Shown: positions 1 through 5,897 of the stretch, in pieces
How the letters are laid out: each line of letters opens with the position of its first letter
How positions within the stretch are numbered: position 1 is the stretch's first letter
DNA from: Kiritimatiellales bacterium
GTDB lineage: Bacteria; Verrucomicrobiota; Kiritimatiellia; Kiritimatiellales; Pontiellaceae
Direction: 5' to 3'
DNA: 15,920 bases
NCBI GenBank assembly: GCA_015486775.1
Contig: WFRA01000113.1
Location: 1-15,920 of the forward strand
Program-made: the position numbers and the translations under genes
The notes under the pieces: generated by a model
Seen by the model: only the letters and a program-made list of their open reading frames with translations
The model's database searches: none
Told to the model about the DNA's origin: nothing

Positions 1-1
1 A

Positions 2-379
2 CCCACCCTCGTCGGCCTGCACATAGAGCGCGCCGAACTGCACCGCCGCATCCAACAGCGCGTCGAGGCCATGTATGCCGACGGCCTGCTCGAAGAGGCT
101 CGCGGATTGATGGAGCTCGACCTTTCGCCCACCGCCCTCCAGGCCATCGGCTACGCCGAAGCCTTCGGCGTGCTCGCAAACAAAACGACCCTCGAAGAGG
201 CCAAAGAGCGAACCACCATCCGCACCCGCCAGCTTGCCAAGCGCCAGATGACCTGGCTACGCAACCAGCTCAATGTCGAGTGGATCGAAGCTTCAACCTT
301 CCAATCCCTGGAATCCCTCGCCGCCGCCGTTTCCAAGGCTTGGAAAAAACAGGGGCTGACGCCAGTTGTTACGCATTAA
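2..379 (+). CDS. miaA: tRNA dimethylallyltransferase MiaA, C-terminal part (5' end outside window)
   Basis: MiaA transfers a dimethylallyl group to N6 of A37 in tRNAs that read codons starting with U. The open frame enters from the window edge and ends at TAA 377-379, so only the last 125 residues are seen. Those residues carry the family's C-terminal signature: a GLHIERAELHRRIQQRV segment, then a GLLEEAR helix, ALQAIGYAE, and a basic TRQLAKRQMTWLRNQ segment. The P-loop and substrate-binding N-terminus lie upstream and cannot be checked. The last codons read through two repeat elements: a perfect TTTCCAA-GGC-TTGGAAA palindrome encoding SKAWK, and a degenerate heptamer array that supplies the final VTH and the stop. 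hflX follows within 20 bp. In many proteobacteria hfq sits between these two genes, but there is no room for it here. The family call is secure. Confidence 0.93.
   Translation, partial: PTLVGLHIERAELHRRIQQRVEAMYADGLLEEARGLMELDLSPTALQAIGYAEAFGVLANKTTLEEAKERTTIRTRQLAKRQMTWLRNQLNVEWIEASTFQSLESLAAAVSKAWKKQGLTPVVTH
330..346. repeat. TTCCAA-N3-TTGGAA palindrome inside miaA
   Basis: The sequence is TTTCCAA-GGC-TTGGAAA, with perfect 7-bp arms and a 3-bp centre. It lies in the coding frame of miaA, where it reads S-K-A-W-K. A weaker relative with 5-bp arms, TTCCA-ATCCC-TGGAA, lies just upstream at 299-313. The same perfect core recurs at 4988-5002, 10406-10424 and 12431-12447. Confidence 0.75.
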
Positions 380-397
380 ACGTCACGCATTAAAAGA
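370..397 (+). repeat. Degenerate heptamer array at the miaA/hflX junction
   Basis: Four 7-bp units can be read in register: TACGCAT, TAAACGT, CACGCAT, TAAAAGA. They also form a 10-bp direct repeat (ACGCATTAAA at 371-380 and 385-394). The miaA stop codon lies in unit two, and the hflX ATG starts one base after unit four. The units match the clean TACGCAA arrays elsewhere in the window, but taken alone this site would be weak evidence. Confidence 0.45.
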
Positions 398-398
398 T

Positions 399-1676
399 AT
401 GTCCGAATTGTTCGAAACACAGAATGCCGATATCGAAACCGTCCTGCTGGTCGGGGTGCTGATTCGCGGCGAAGAGGAGTGGCGCGTCAAGGATACGATG
501 GACGAGCTGGCGCAACTGGTCGAAAGCGCGGGCGCGGAGGTGAAAGGCCGCTTTCTCTGCCGCCAGCAAAAGATTAAGGCCGGCCACTATATCGGCACCG
601 GCAAGGCGGAGGAGATTGCCGACTGGATCAAGGAAAACCGCGTTTCGATGGTGGTGTTCGACGACGACCTTACCCCCGCCCAGGGACGCAACCTCGAACG
701 TGTGCTGGAGGTGCGCGTGCTCGACCGCACCCAGCTGATCCTCGACATATTTGCCCAACGCGCCCAGACCAAGGAGGGTTGCCTCCAGGTCGAGCTGGCT
801 CAGCACCAATACCTGCTGCCGCGCCTGCGCCGCATGTGGACGCACCTCGAACGCCAGAAGGGCGGCATCGGCCTGCGCGGCCCCGGCGAAACCCAGCTCG
901 AAATGGACCGCCGCCGCATCGAGGATCTCATCCGCACCATCAAGCGCGATCTCGGCCTCGTCCGCACCCGCCGCGCAGAGCAGCGGCGCGGCCGCAAACG
1001 CCACGGCTGGGCGCTCGTCTCCATTGTCGGCTACACTAACGCCGGGAAATCCACCCTGCTCAACCGCCTCTCCGGTGCCGATATCTTTGCCGAAAACCAG
1101 CTCTTCGCCACGCTCGACCCCACCACCCGCCAGGTGGAGCTGCCCAACCACGAGCCGATGCTCATGACCGACACCGTCGGCTTTATCCAAAAGTTGCCGC
1201 ACCATCTCGTCGACTCCTTCAAGGCCACGCTCGAAGAGGTGGTCGAGGCCGACCTGATCGTGCATGTGGTCGATGCCGCGCACCCGCAGGTCGAAACGCA
1301 GATCGATGCGGTGCATACCGTGCTCGACGAGATCGGCGCGCTCGACAAGCCAATGCTCTATGTCTTCAACAAGATCGACCAGGAAAAAGGGCGCAATGCC
1401 GCCAAGCGTTTGGCGCGGCTGCATCCGCGCTCGGTTGCTGTTTCGGCACTGGAAGGGGAGGGGATCGACCGGCTTTTCGACGAGTTGGCCGACTGCCTCA
1501 AGGGGCGCAAGACCACCCTCCGCCTCTCCATTCCGCTCAGCGAAGGCAAGCTGATTGCCGCCCTGCAAAAATCGGCCTCCATTCTGGAGCAGGACTACGA
1601 AGGCGGCAACGCCGCCCTGCTCGTGCGCGTCGGCCCCCAGCTCGCCACCCAGTGCAAGGCCTTCGTGGCGGAGTAG
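399..1676 (+). CDS. hflX: GTPase HflX (ribosome-splitting/rescue GTPase)
   Basis: HflX is a GTPase that binds the 50S subunit and splits stalled or stress-inactivated ribosomes. The 425-residue product has the usual order: an N-terminal nucleotide-binding-like domain with the HYIGTGKAEEI segment, a coiled linker containing GGIGLRGPGETQLE, and a G domain with P-loop GYTNAGKS (residues 211-218), G3 DTVGF and G4 NKID. A short C-terminal domain follows. Length is normal for the family. I chose ATG 399; an in-frame TTG at 366 would add eleven residues (MLRIKRHALKD) encoded by repeat sequence inside miaA and is less likely. No Shine-Dalgarno is visible before 399, which follows a degenerate heptamer array. 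The gene is probably co-transcribed with miaA, 19 bp upstream, and ends at a terminator-like hairpin. Confidence 0.95.
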   Translation: MSELFETQNADIETVLLVGVLIRGEEEWRVKDTMDELAQLVESAGAEVKGRFLCRQQKIKAGHYIGTGKAEEIADWIKENRVSMVVFDDDLTPAQGRNLERVLEVRVLDRTQLILDIFAQRAQTKEGCLQVELAQHQYLLPRLRRMWTHLERQKGGIGLRGPGETQLEMDRRRIEDLIRTIKRDLGLVRTRRAEQRRGRKRHGWALVSIVGYTNAGKSTLLNRLSGADIFAENQLFATLDPTTRQVELPNHEPMLMTDTVGFIQKLPHHLVDSFKATLEEVVEADLIVHVVDAAHPQVETQIDAVHTVLDEIGALDKPMLYVFNKIDQEKGRNAAKRLARLHPRSVAVSALEGEGIDRLFDELADCLKGRKTTLRLSIPLSEGKLIAALQKSASILEQDYEGGNAALLVRVGPQLATQCKAFVAE

Positions 1677-1710
1677 TAGCCCCCAGTGGCACCGCCCTGC
1701 GCGTGGTGGA

Positions 1711-1741
1711 CTGGAATTGGCTTGACCGTTCCAGAATTTTT
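1711..1741 (+). terminator. Rho-independent terminator after hflX
   Basis: The arms CTGGAA (1711-1716) and TTCCAG (1729-1734) pair. They are extended inward by TGG with CCG (one G-U pair and a bulged T) around a CTTGA loop. AA and a run of five T (1737-1741) follow. It lies 35 bp past the hflX stop, in the convergent gap with the next gene. There is no T-run in the opposite direction, so it should act on the hflX transcript only. Confidence 0.6.
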
Positions 1742-1758
1742 GACCGAGACTTTGGATG

Positions 1759-2607
1759 CTATGCTACTGCGGAGCGTTGCGCTCCAACCCCGTCGACCCC
1801 CACCTCGACCACATCGCCGGACTTCATCAAAACCGGCGATGTGCGGGCCGACCCGATGCCCGGCGGCGTACCGGTGGCGATGATGTCGCCCGGAAGGAGC
1901 GTCATGCCCTGCGAGATATATTCGATCAAAAAAGGGATATCGAACATCATGTCGGCGGTATTGCCGTCCTGGAGCGTTTCGCCGTTGAGCTTTTGCCAGA
2001 CCCGCAAGCTTCCAAGGTTCGGAACTTCGTCGGGGGTCGCGAGAAACGGGCCGACCGGGCAGAAGCTATCGAACCCCTTGCCACGGAACCATTGGCCATT
2101 GGCCTTCTGCACCACCCGTTCGGTGACATCGTTGACGACTGTGTAGCCCGCCACATAATCGAGCGCATCTTCTTTCCGGACCTTGGAAGCGGCCTTGCCG
2201 ACTACCACCGCCAGCTCCGCTTCGCTGTCGACCACCTGCGCGTTCTCCGGCAGGACAATCGGATCGTTTGGGCCGTTGATGGCCGAAATGGCCTTGGAAA
2301 AAAGGATCGGCTCCGTTGGGATGTCGTGGCCAAACTCCTTGGCGTGGTCAGCATAGTTCGCCCCCACGCAGATAATCTTCGAGGGGCGCGCCACGGGCGA
2401 CCCCAGCCGCACCCCGGCGGCATCCACATATTTCGCCCCGGGATCGTCCAGCAAAATTTTGAGCTGCCCCATTCCGTGGCGGGTGAAGAAATGTTCGTTG
2501 TAGTCCTCGATATGGAACGCCAGCGCGCGGACATCCAGAATCCGCCCATCGCCCATCCAGATTCCCGGACGCTCCTTTCCTCGTTCGCCAAACCGCACCA
2601 GTTTCAT
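1759..2607 (-). CDS. Fumarylacetoacetate hydrolase (FAH) family protein
   Basis: This is a metal-dependent enzyme of the FAH fold (COG0179 type). Members hydrolyse or decarboxylate 2-keto acids or diketo acids in degradation of aromatic compounds or deoxy-sugar acids. The 282 residues show the family hallmarks: VGANYADHAKEFG, FSKAISAINGPNDPIVLP, the acidic metal site SEAELAVVVGK (E129, E131), GYTVVNDVTER (D160), the GKGFDSFCPVGP loop and GDIIATGTPPGIG near the C-terminus. The sequence resembles the ureidoglycolate-lyase or 2,4-diketo-3-deoxy-L-fuconate-hydrolase side of the family. A sugar-acid substrate is therefore plausible but is inference. ATG 2607 is chosen because GGGAGGA (2621-2615) lies 7 nt upstream; an in-frame TTG at 2610 would be too close to it. 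No pathway partners are adjacent. It is divergent from the Cu/Zn permease and convergent with hflX. Confidence 0.9.
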   Translation of the reverse strand: MKLVRFGERGKERPGIWMGDGRILDVRALAFHIEDYNEHFFTRHGMGQLKILLDDPGAKYVDAAGVRLGSPVARPSKIICVGANYADHAKEFGHDIPTEPILFSKAISAINGPNDPIVLPENAQVVDSEAELAVVVGKAASKVRKEDALDYVAGYTVVNDVTERVVQKANGQWFRGKGFDSFCPVGPFLATPDEVPNLGSLRVWQKLNGETLQDGNTADMMFDIPFLIEYISQGMTLLPGDIIATGTPPGIGSARTSPVLMKSGDVVEVGVDGVGAQRSAVA

Positions 2608-2712
2608 CAATCGATCCTCCCGTTTTTTTGATCTGCAAAGCTAGCGCAGATGACGGCGATGCAAAACCGAATTCCCCGAAAAACGAGATTCAAAAACGGT
2701 GAAGCCTTCGGC

Positions 2713-2755
2713 GCTTCATAATCCCACACCTAATTAGGTATGGGATAAATGAAGC
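2713..2755. promoter_or_regulatory. Large inverted repeat between divergent genes, possible operator
   Basis: An inner 24-bp palindrome (2722-2745, centred on AATT, 11 of 12 base pairs matching) is flanked by outer arms GCTTCAT (2713-2719) and ATGAAGC (2749-2755) with 2-3 bp spacers. It ends about 30 bp upstream of the TATAAT box of the Cu/Zn permease and about 105 bp upstream of the FAH-family start. Position and symmetry suit a metal-responsive repressor or activator site. No T-run follows, so a terminator is less likely. The identity of any bound protein cannot be read from the sequence. Confidence 0.45.
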
Positions 2756-2763
2756 CGACTTTA

Positions 2764-2792
2764 GCCTTGCGCTTATTTAGACGCAGTATAAT
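2764..2792 (+). promoter_or_regulatory. Sigma-70-like promoter of the Cu/Zn permease
   Basis: A perfect -10 box TATAAT lies at 2787-2792. At 17-bp spacing the -35 position (2764-2769) reads GCCTTG, a poor match to TTGACA. This would suit a promoter that needs an activator or is tuned by the inverted repeat just upstream. A start near 2799 would leave a short leader of about 20 nt containing GGGAGA (2804-2809) ahead of ATG 2820. Confidence 0.5.
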
Positions 2793-2819
2793 CATCGGGC
2801 AACTGGGAGAGATGCCGAC

Positions 2820-3839
2820 ATGGAAATCCTGCTCAAAATCCTGAACGAAATATGGAACGTCACGGTGGAGATGGCACCCTACCTGCTTTTTGGCTTCCTG
2901 ATGGCCGGGGTGCTTTCGGTGCTGATCTCGAAGGACTTTGTCCGCCGCCACCTCGGTGGCCACGGCTGGTTGCAGTCGATCAAGGCCGCGCTCGTGGGCG
3001 TTCCGATGCCGATCTGCTCGTGCGGGGTGATCCCGCTGGCGGCCTCGCTGCGCAAGCACGGGGCAAGCCGCAGCGCCACCGCCTCGTTCCTGGCCTCCAC
3101 CCCGCAGACCGGCGTCGACAGCCTGATGATCACCTATGCCCTGCTCGGCTGGGTGTTCGCCGTCTTCCGCACCGTGGTGGCCTTTTTTTCCGGGATTCTC
3201 TGCGGCATGGCCGTGGGCGCCGCCACGACGGCGGAAGAGAAGGCGGAAAAGGAGGGCGCCGAAGCCGACTGCACCGACAGCTGCTGCCAGACCCGCCAGA
3301 CGCACATTCTCAAGCGCATGCTCACCTACGGCTTTATCGACCTGCCCCGCAGTGTGGCAAGGGCGATGGTGCTGGGCATCGTTATTTCCGGCATCATCAG
3401 CGGATTGATTCCCGAAAACTATTTTGCCGACCACATGGGCAGCTCGGTCGCCACCATGTTTCTCATGCTGGCCATCGGCATTCCGCTCTATGTCTGCTCG
3501 TCGGGCTCTGTTCCCATTGCGCTGGCCTTCATCAAGGCGGGCATCTCGCCGGGCGCGGCGCTCATTTTCCTGATCACCGGTCCGGCCACCAATGCCGCCA
3601 CACTCACCACGCTCTGGCAGATTATCGGCAAGCGGCAGCTGGCCGTCTTTCTCGCGACCCTGGCAGCTTGCGCCCTAGCGGCTGGCTTCGCCATGAACGC
3701 CCTGGATCTGCACCTCGGCATCGGGGAATATGTCGAAAAGGGTCACGTTCGCACCAGCGGGTTTGCCATCGCTTGCACCGTGCTGCTGATCGGCATCCTA
3801 GCCAAGGGTATGTTGCCGAAAAGACACAGCAGATCCTGA
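2820..3839 (+). CDS. SO_0444-family Cu/Zn efflux permease (COG0701 type)
   Basis: This is a predicted inner-membrane transporter that exports copper or zinc, related to the ArsP/YraQ permeases. The 339 residues form two similar halves of hydrophobic helices. Half one carries VPMPICSCGVIP (C66-x-C68) and STPQTGVDS (93-101). Half two carries IPLYVCSSGSVPIALAF (C226) and TGPATNAATLTTL (253-265). Between them is a hydrophilic loop with C151, C155 and C156, which may bind metal. This layout is what I recall for the SO_0444 type. The start has GGGAGA about 10 nt upstream, and the protein begins directly with an amphipathic helix, with no separate signal peptide. The promoter region holds a TATAAT box and a large inverted repeat. 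Family assignment is good; substrate is inferred from the family. Confidence 0.86.
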   Translation: MEILLKILNEIWNVTVEMAPYLLFGFLMAGVLSVLISKDFVRRHLGGHGWLQSIKAALVGVPMPICSCGVIPLAASLRKHGASRSATASFLASTPQTGVDSLMITYALLGWVFAVFRTVVAFFSGILCGMAVGAATTAEEKAEKEGAEADCTDSCCQTRQTHILKRMLTYGFIDLPRSVARAMVLGIVISGIISGLIPENYFADHMGSSVATMFLMLAIGIPLYVCSSGSVPIALAFIKAGISPGAALIFLITGPATNAATLTTLWQIIGKRQLAVFLATLAACALAAGFAMNALDLHLGIGEYVEKGHVRTSGFAIACTVLLIGILAKGMLPKRHSRS

Positions 3840-3852
3840 GAAAAAATCTTTC

Positions 3853-3882
3853 TTGGTTTTTCCATCCCCCTTCGGGTAGTCT
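3853..3882 (+). promoter_or_regulatory. Possible promoter of the response regulator gene
   Basis: TTGGTT (3853-3858) and TAGTCT (3877-3882) are separated by 18 bp and lie 24 bp before the start codon. Each matches four of six consensus positions. The 66-bp gap from the permease has no clear terminator, so read-through from the permease is the alternative. Confidence 0.25.
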
Positions 3883-3905
3883 TTTGCCGTTAAAAACGAG
3901 GAAAG

Positions 3906-4571
3906 ATGGAAGACCGGATATATTCAATCATCATCATCGACGATCACCCCCTCATCCACAGCGGGCTGAAAACCCTGCTGGCGACGGAGAAAAACATTGC
4001 GATCGCCGCATCGTGCCTCACCGGGGCGGATGCCCTGCGGCGGCTCGAACACGAGGTGTTCGACCTGGCCATCATCGACCTGTCGCTCAGCGACTCCGAC
4101 GGCACCTATCTCGTCCAGCGGATTAACGCTAAGCATCCAGAGCTACGCATCATTGTCTACTCGATGTCGGAGGAGCGGGTCTACGCGGAACGGGTCGCCC
4201 TGGCTGGCGCGAGCGGCTATGTCATGAAAACGGCCGAGCCGTCCATCCTGAAACGGGCCATCCAGGCCGTCCTCGAAGGGCATGTCTTCTTCGAGGAAAA
4301 GATCCGGAAGCGCCTCTCCCAAAGAGGGGACGGAAAACCCACCGCCCCGAAAAGTGTGCTCGACAACCTCTCCAACCGCGAGATGGATGTTTTCCAGCTC
4401 ATCGGCCAGGGGCTCAACACGGTGAATATCGGTAACAAGCTTGGCATCAGCCGGAACACCGTCGACACCCACCGCATCAACATAAAAACAAAACTGGGAC
4501 TGCCAAGCGGAAAAGCCCTCGACCGCCTTGCCTACGAAACCGTGATGCTCGGAAAAGTGCCGAAGGCGTAA
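3906..4571 (+). CDS. NarL/FixJ-type response regulator, orphan
   Basis: This is a two-component DNA-binding regulator of 221 residues. The receiver domain (about 5-122) has the acidic pair D12/D13, phospho-acceptor D58 in AIIDLSLSD, switch residue S86 and conserved K108 in GYVMKTAEP. After a short linker a LuxR-type helix-turn-helix (about 152-215) follows: LSNREMDVFQLIGQGLNTVN, then the recognition-helix region ISRNTVDTHR and IKTKLGL. All key receiver residues are present, so it should be phosphorylatable. No histidine kinase is adjacent, so its signal and targets cannot be read here; its place after a metal permease is only suggestive. The start ATG 3906 follows GAGGA at 3898-3902, a short 3-nt spacing. 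The stop codon directly abuts a heptamer array. Confidence 0.92.
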   Translation: MEDRIYSIIIIDDHPLIHSGLKTLLATEKNIAIAASCLTGADALRRLEHEVFDLAIIDLSLSDSDGTYLVQRINAKHPELRIIVYSMSEERVYAERVALAGASGYVMKTAEPSILKRAIQAVLEGHVFFEEKIRKRLSQRGDGKPTAPKSVLDNLSNREMDVFQLIGQGLNTVNIGNKLGISRNTVDTHRINIKTKLGLPSGKALDRLAYETVMLGKVPKA

Positions 4572-4597
4572 TACGTATTGCGTATTGCGTATTGCGT
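4571..4597 (-). repeat. Heptamer array, 3.4 copies, between response regulator and rnpB
   Basis: On the + strand the unit is CGTATTG, three exact copies at 4574-4594 plus CGT. Read toward the left on the - strand it is TACGCAA. It begins at the last base of the response-regulator stop codon. The 27-bp block is identical to 5038-5064, so the two copies form direct repeats on either side of rnpB. Confidence 0.8.
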
Positions 4598-4659
4598 AAA
4601 AATTGGAACCGGCCTCGGTCTACCGCAAGACTAAAGCTACGAATTCCATCACTCGCTAC

Positions 4660-4678
4660 AAAAAAAAGACAGGCAGGG
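4660..4678 (-). terminator. rnpB 3' end: P1 strand and T-run
   Basis: On the - strand the RNA ends with the 3' strand of helix P1 (4678-4669), a single C, and then eight T (4667-4660). The terminal stem plus T-run should act as the factor-independent end of transcription. It also faces the convergent response-regulator gene. Confidence 0.6.
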
Positions 4679-5028
4679 CGGTAAGCCGGATTCTGTTCTC
4701 CGCCGAAGCGGAGCCGGTCATTTATCTAATGCGATCAACCCGGAACTCAAGCGAGGCGGACCGCCTCTCGCTCCCTATTTGATCTTGCTCCGGACGGGGT
4801 TTACCCTGCCCCCTCGGTTACCCTCGGGGCGGTGGGCTCTTACCCCACCTTTTCACCCTTACCACACTCGCAAAGCGGGCATGGCGGTCTGTTTTCTGCG
4901 GCACTTTCCATCCCGTGCGATATCGCACACGGGTTCCCGCGTTGACCACGGGACGTCCTGTCCTGCGGAGTCCGGACTTTCCTCCCCTTCCAAACATTGG
5001 AAAGAGCGACCGATACACCCTGCCTGTT
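4669..5028 (-). ncRNA. rnpB: RNase P RNA, bacterial type A
   Basis: This is the catalytic RNA of RNase P, which removes 5' leaders from precursor tRNAs. On the - strand the conserved elements appear in order. The P1 5' strand (from 5027) pairs perfectly over 10 bp with 4678-4669. The P4 5' region GAGGAAAGTCCGGACTCC lies at 4984-4967. GAAAGTGCCGCAGAAAACAG lies near 4909-4890, followed by GGTAAGGGTGAAAAGGTGGG. The L15 loop has GGTAA (4805-4801), the motif that pairs with the tRNA CCA end. ACAGAATCCGGCTTA at 4696-4682 gives the other P4 strand. Length, about 360 nt, fits type A. Helix P3 is very short and is formed by the TTCCAA-N3-TTGGAA palindrome found elsewhere in the window. Heptamer arrays lie immediately outside both ends. 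Exact ends are good to a few bases. Confidence 0.96.
4988..5002. repeat. TTCCAA-N3-TTGGAA palindrome forming helix P3 of rnpB
   Basis: TTCCAA-ACA-TTGGAA on the + strand, with perfect 6-bp arms. In the RNA it folds as the P3 hairpin, between the P2 strand and the conserved GGGGAGGAAAGTCCGG segment. It matches the repeat core at 330-346, 10406-10424 and 12431-12447. Confidence 0.7.
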
Positions 5029-5037
5029 AAAAAATTG

Positions 5038-5064
5038 ATACGTATTGCGTATTGCGTATTGCGT
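5038..5064 (-). repeat. Heptamer array, 3.4 copies, directly upstream of rnpB
   Basis: Three exact CGTATTG units on the + strand (5041-5061) plus CGT, reading as TACGCAA toward rnpB on the - strand. It sits about 10-37 bp upstream of the RNA 5' end, where the rnpB promoter should be. A possible -10, TATCAA on the - strand (5040-5035), lies at its edge. The block is identical to 4571-4597. Confidence 0.8.
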
Positions 5065-5080
5065 GGAATGCTGGAGAAGC

Positions 5081-5086
5081 TGTCAA
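5081..5086 (-). promoter_or_regulatory. Candidate -35 box (TTGACA) upstream of rnpB
   Basis: A consensus TTGACA reads on the - strand (5086-5081). At 17-19 bp spacing the sequence falls in the heptamer array and has no good -10. The nearest plausible -10, TATCAA (5040-5035), is 40 bp away. The promoter is therefore either within the array or was split by it. Confidence 0.3.
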
Positions 5087-5087
5087 G

Positions 5088-5101
5088 CAATACGCAATAC
5101 G
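5088..5101 (+). repeat. Two heptamer units in inverted orientation
   Basis: Two exact CAATACG units, the reverse complement of the units at 5041-5061. The two blocks can pair as a 14-bp stem around a loop of about 26-33 nt, in the gap between the zinc-ribbon gene and rnpB. Such a hairpin could protect or separate the two transcripts; this is inference. Confidence 0.7.
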
Positions 5102-5111
5102 AAATATTTTG

Positions 5112-5816
5112 CTACGGATTATAGACTATGCGCCCACAGAAGTTGCATGCCACGACCTTGGTCGGGTTGCGCGCGTCGTTGACGACCTGGGGCGGGAGCT
5201 TCATGTGGCATCCGCCGCAATGGCCGCCGGGTTCCACCATGACGACGGCGAAGTCGCGCTTGTTCTGCAGAATGCGGGTATATTTCTGGAGCAGGGAAGG
5301 GTCGCATTCGGCGGCGGCGCGGGCGCGGTCCGCCTTCAGCCGCTCCAGTCGCTCGGCGAGTTCGGCGGAGCGTTCGTCGAGCTCGGCGAGTTCGTCGGCG
5401 ATGCCGGCCTTTTCGCCATCGAGCTTCTCCTCGCACTCGGCCACGATGGCCTTGCCCTGCTCGAGCGACTCCATGAGCTGGATCTCTTTTTCCTCCAGTG
5501 CCTTGATCTCGTCCTCGACCGTGCCGATCTCCTTGACGAAGGCGCGGTACTGCTCGTTGGTGCTGGCCTCCATCTGCTGGTTCTTGTATTTTTCGACCTT
5601 CTCCTTGAGCGCCTCGACCTCCAGCTCCTGCTCCTTGAGTGTCGCCTCGGTGTGCTTCCGGCTATCGAGCGCAACCTCCAGCTTTTTCTTCGCCCCCGCC
5701 AGCTGCGCCTCGATATCGCTTTTCCGCTGGGGGATGTCGCGGATCTCCCGCATGATCTTGATGAGCTTCCGGTCTTTTTTCTGCAATGCGTAAATGGCTT
5801 CCAATGGGTGGGACAC
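5112..5816 (-). CDS. Coiled-coil protein with C-terminal C4 zinc ribbon (COG1579 type)
   Basis: The 234-residue protein has a long, highly charged coiled coil (about residues 30-165, repeated EALKEK, EDEIKALEEKE, ELAERLERLKAD) followed by a C-terminal zinc ribbon with C200-x-x-C203 and C224-x-x-C227. This matches the COG1579 / zf-RING_7 family, which includes chlamydial CT398. Proposed roles for the family include nucleic-acid binding or adaptor functions, and none is firmly established for this protein. The start is GTG 5816, supported by AGGAGG (5827-5822) 5 nt upstream. It lies between pyrE (81 bp away, same strand) and rnpB (about 85 bp away, same strand). There is no signal peptide or membrane segment. 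The family call is good; function is open. Confidence 0.87.
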   Translation of the reverse strand: MSHPLEAIYALQKKDRKLIKIMREIRDIPQRKSDIEAQLAGAKKKLEVALDSRKHTEATLKEQELEVEALKEKVEKYKNQQMEASTNEQYRAFVKEIGTVEDEIKALEEKEIQLMESLEQGKAIVAECEEKLDGEKAGIADELAELDERSAELAERLERLKADRARAAAECDPSLLQKYTRILQNKRDFAVVMVEPGGHCGGCHMKLPPQVVNDARNPTKVVACNFCGRIVYNP

Positions 5817-5897
5817 GGCAACCTCCTATTCAATTTTTAAAAAACAAGTGCCGCAGAGTACTCCTTCGCCCCCGGCAAGTCAAAGCGATGGCCCGAC

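Noticed and set aside
330-346. Palindrome as a rho-independent terminator for miaA
   Set aside because: It is inside the coding region and followed by A, not T, on the + strand. The same motif occurs mid-gene in coaB.
390-1568. 392-codon open frame on the - strand opposite hflX
   Set aside because: Antisense shadow of a GC-rich gene. hflX has the full set of GTPase motifs.
1771-1785. GGAGCG-TTG-CGCTCC hairpin as a terminator of the FAH-family gene
   Set aside because: It lies within the last codons of the gene and no T-run follows on the - strand.
4779-5090. Short open frames on both strands within 4779-5090
   Set aside because: They overlap RNase P RNA, whose conserved segments explain the sequence. 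No ribosome binding site supports a protein.
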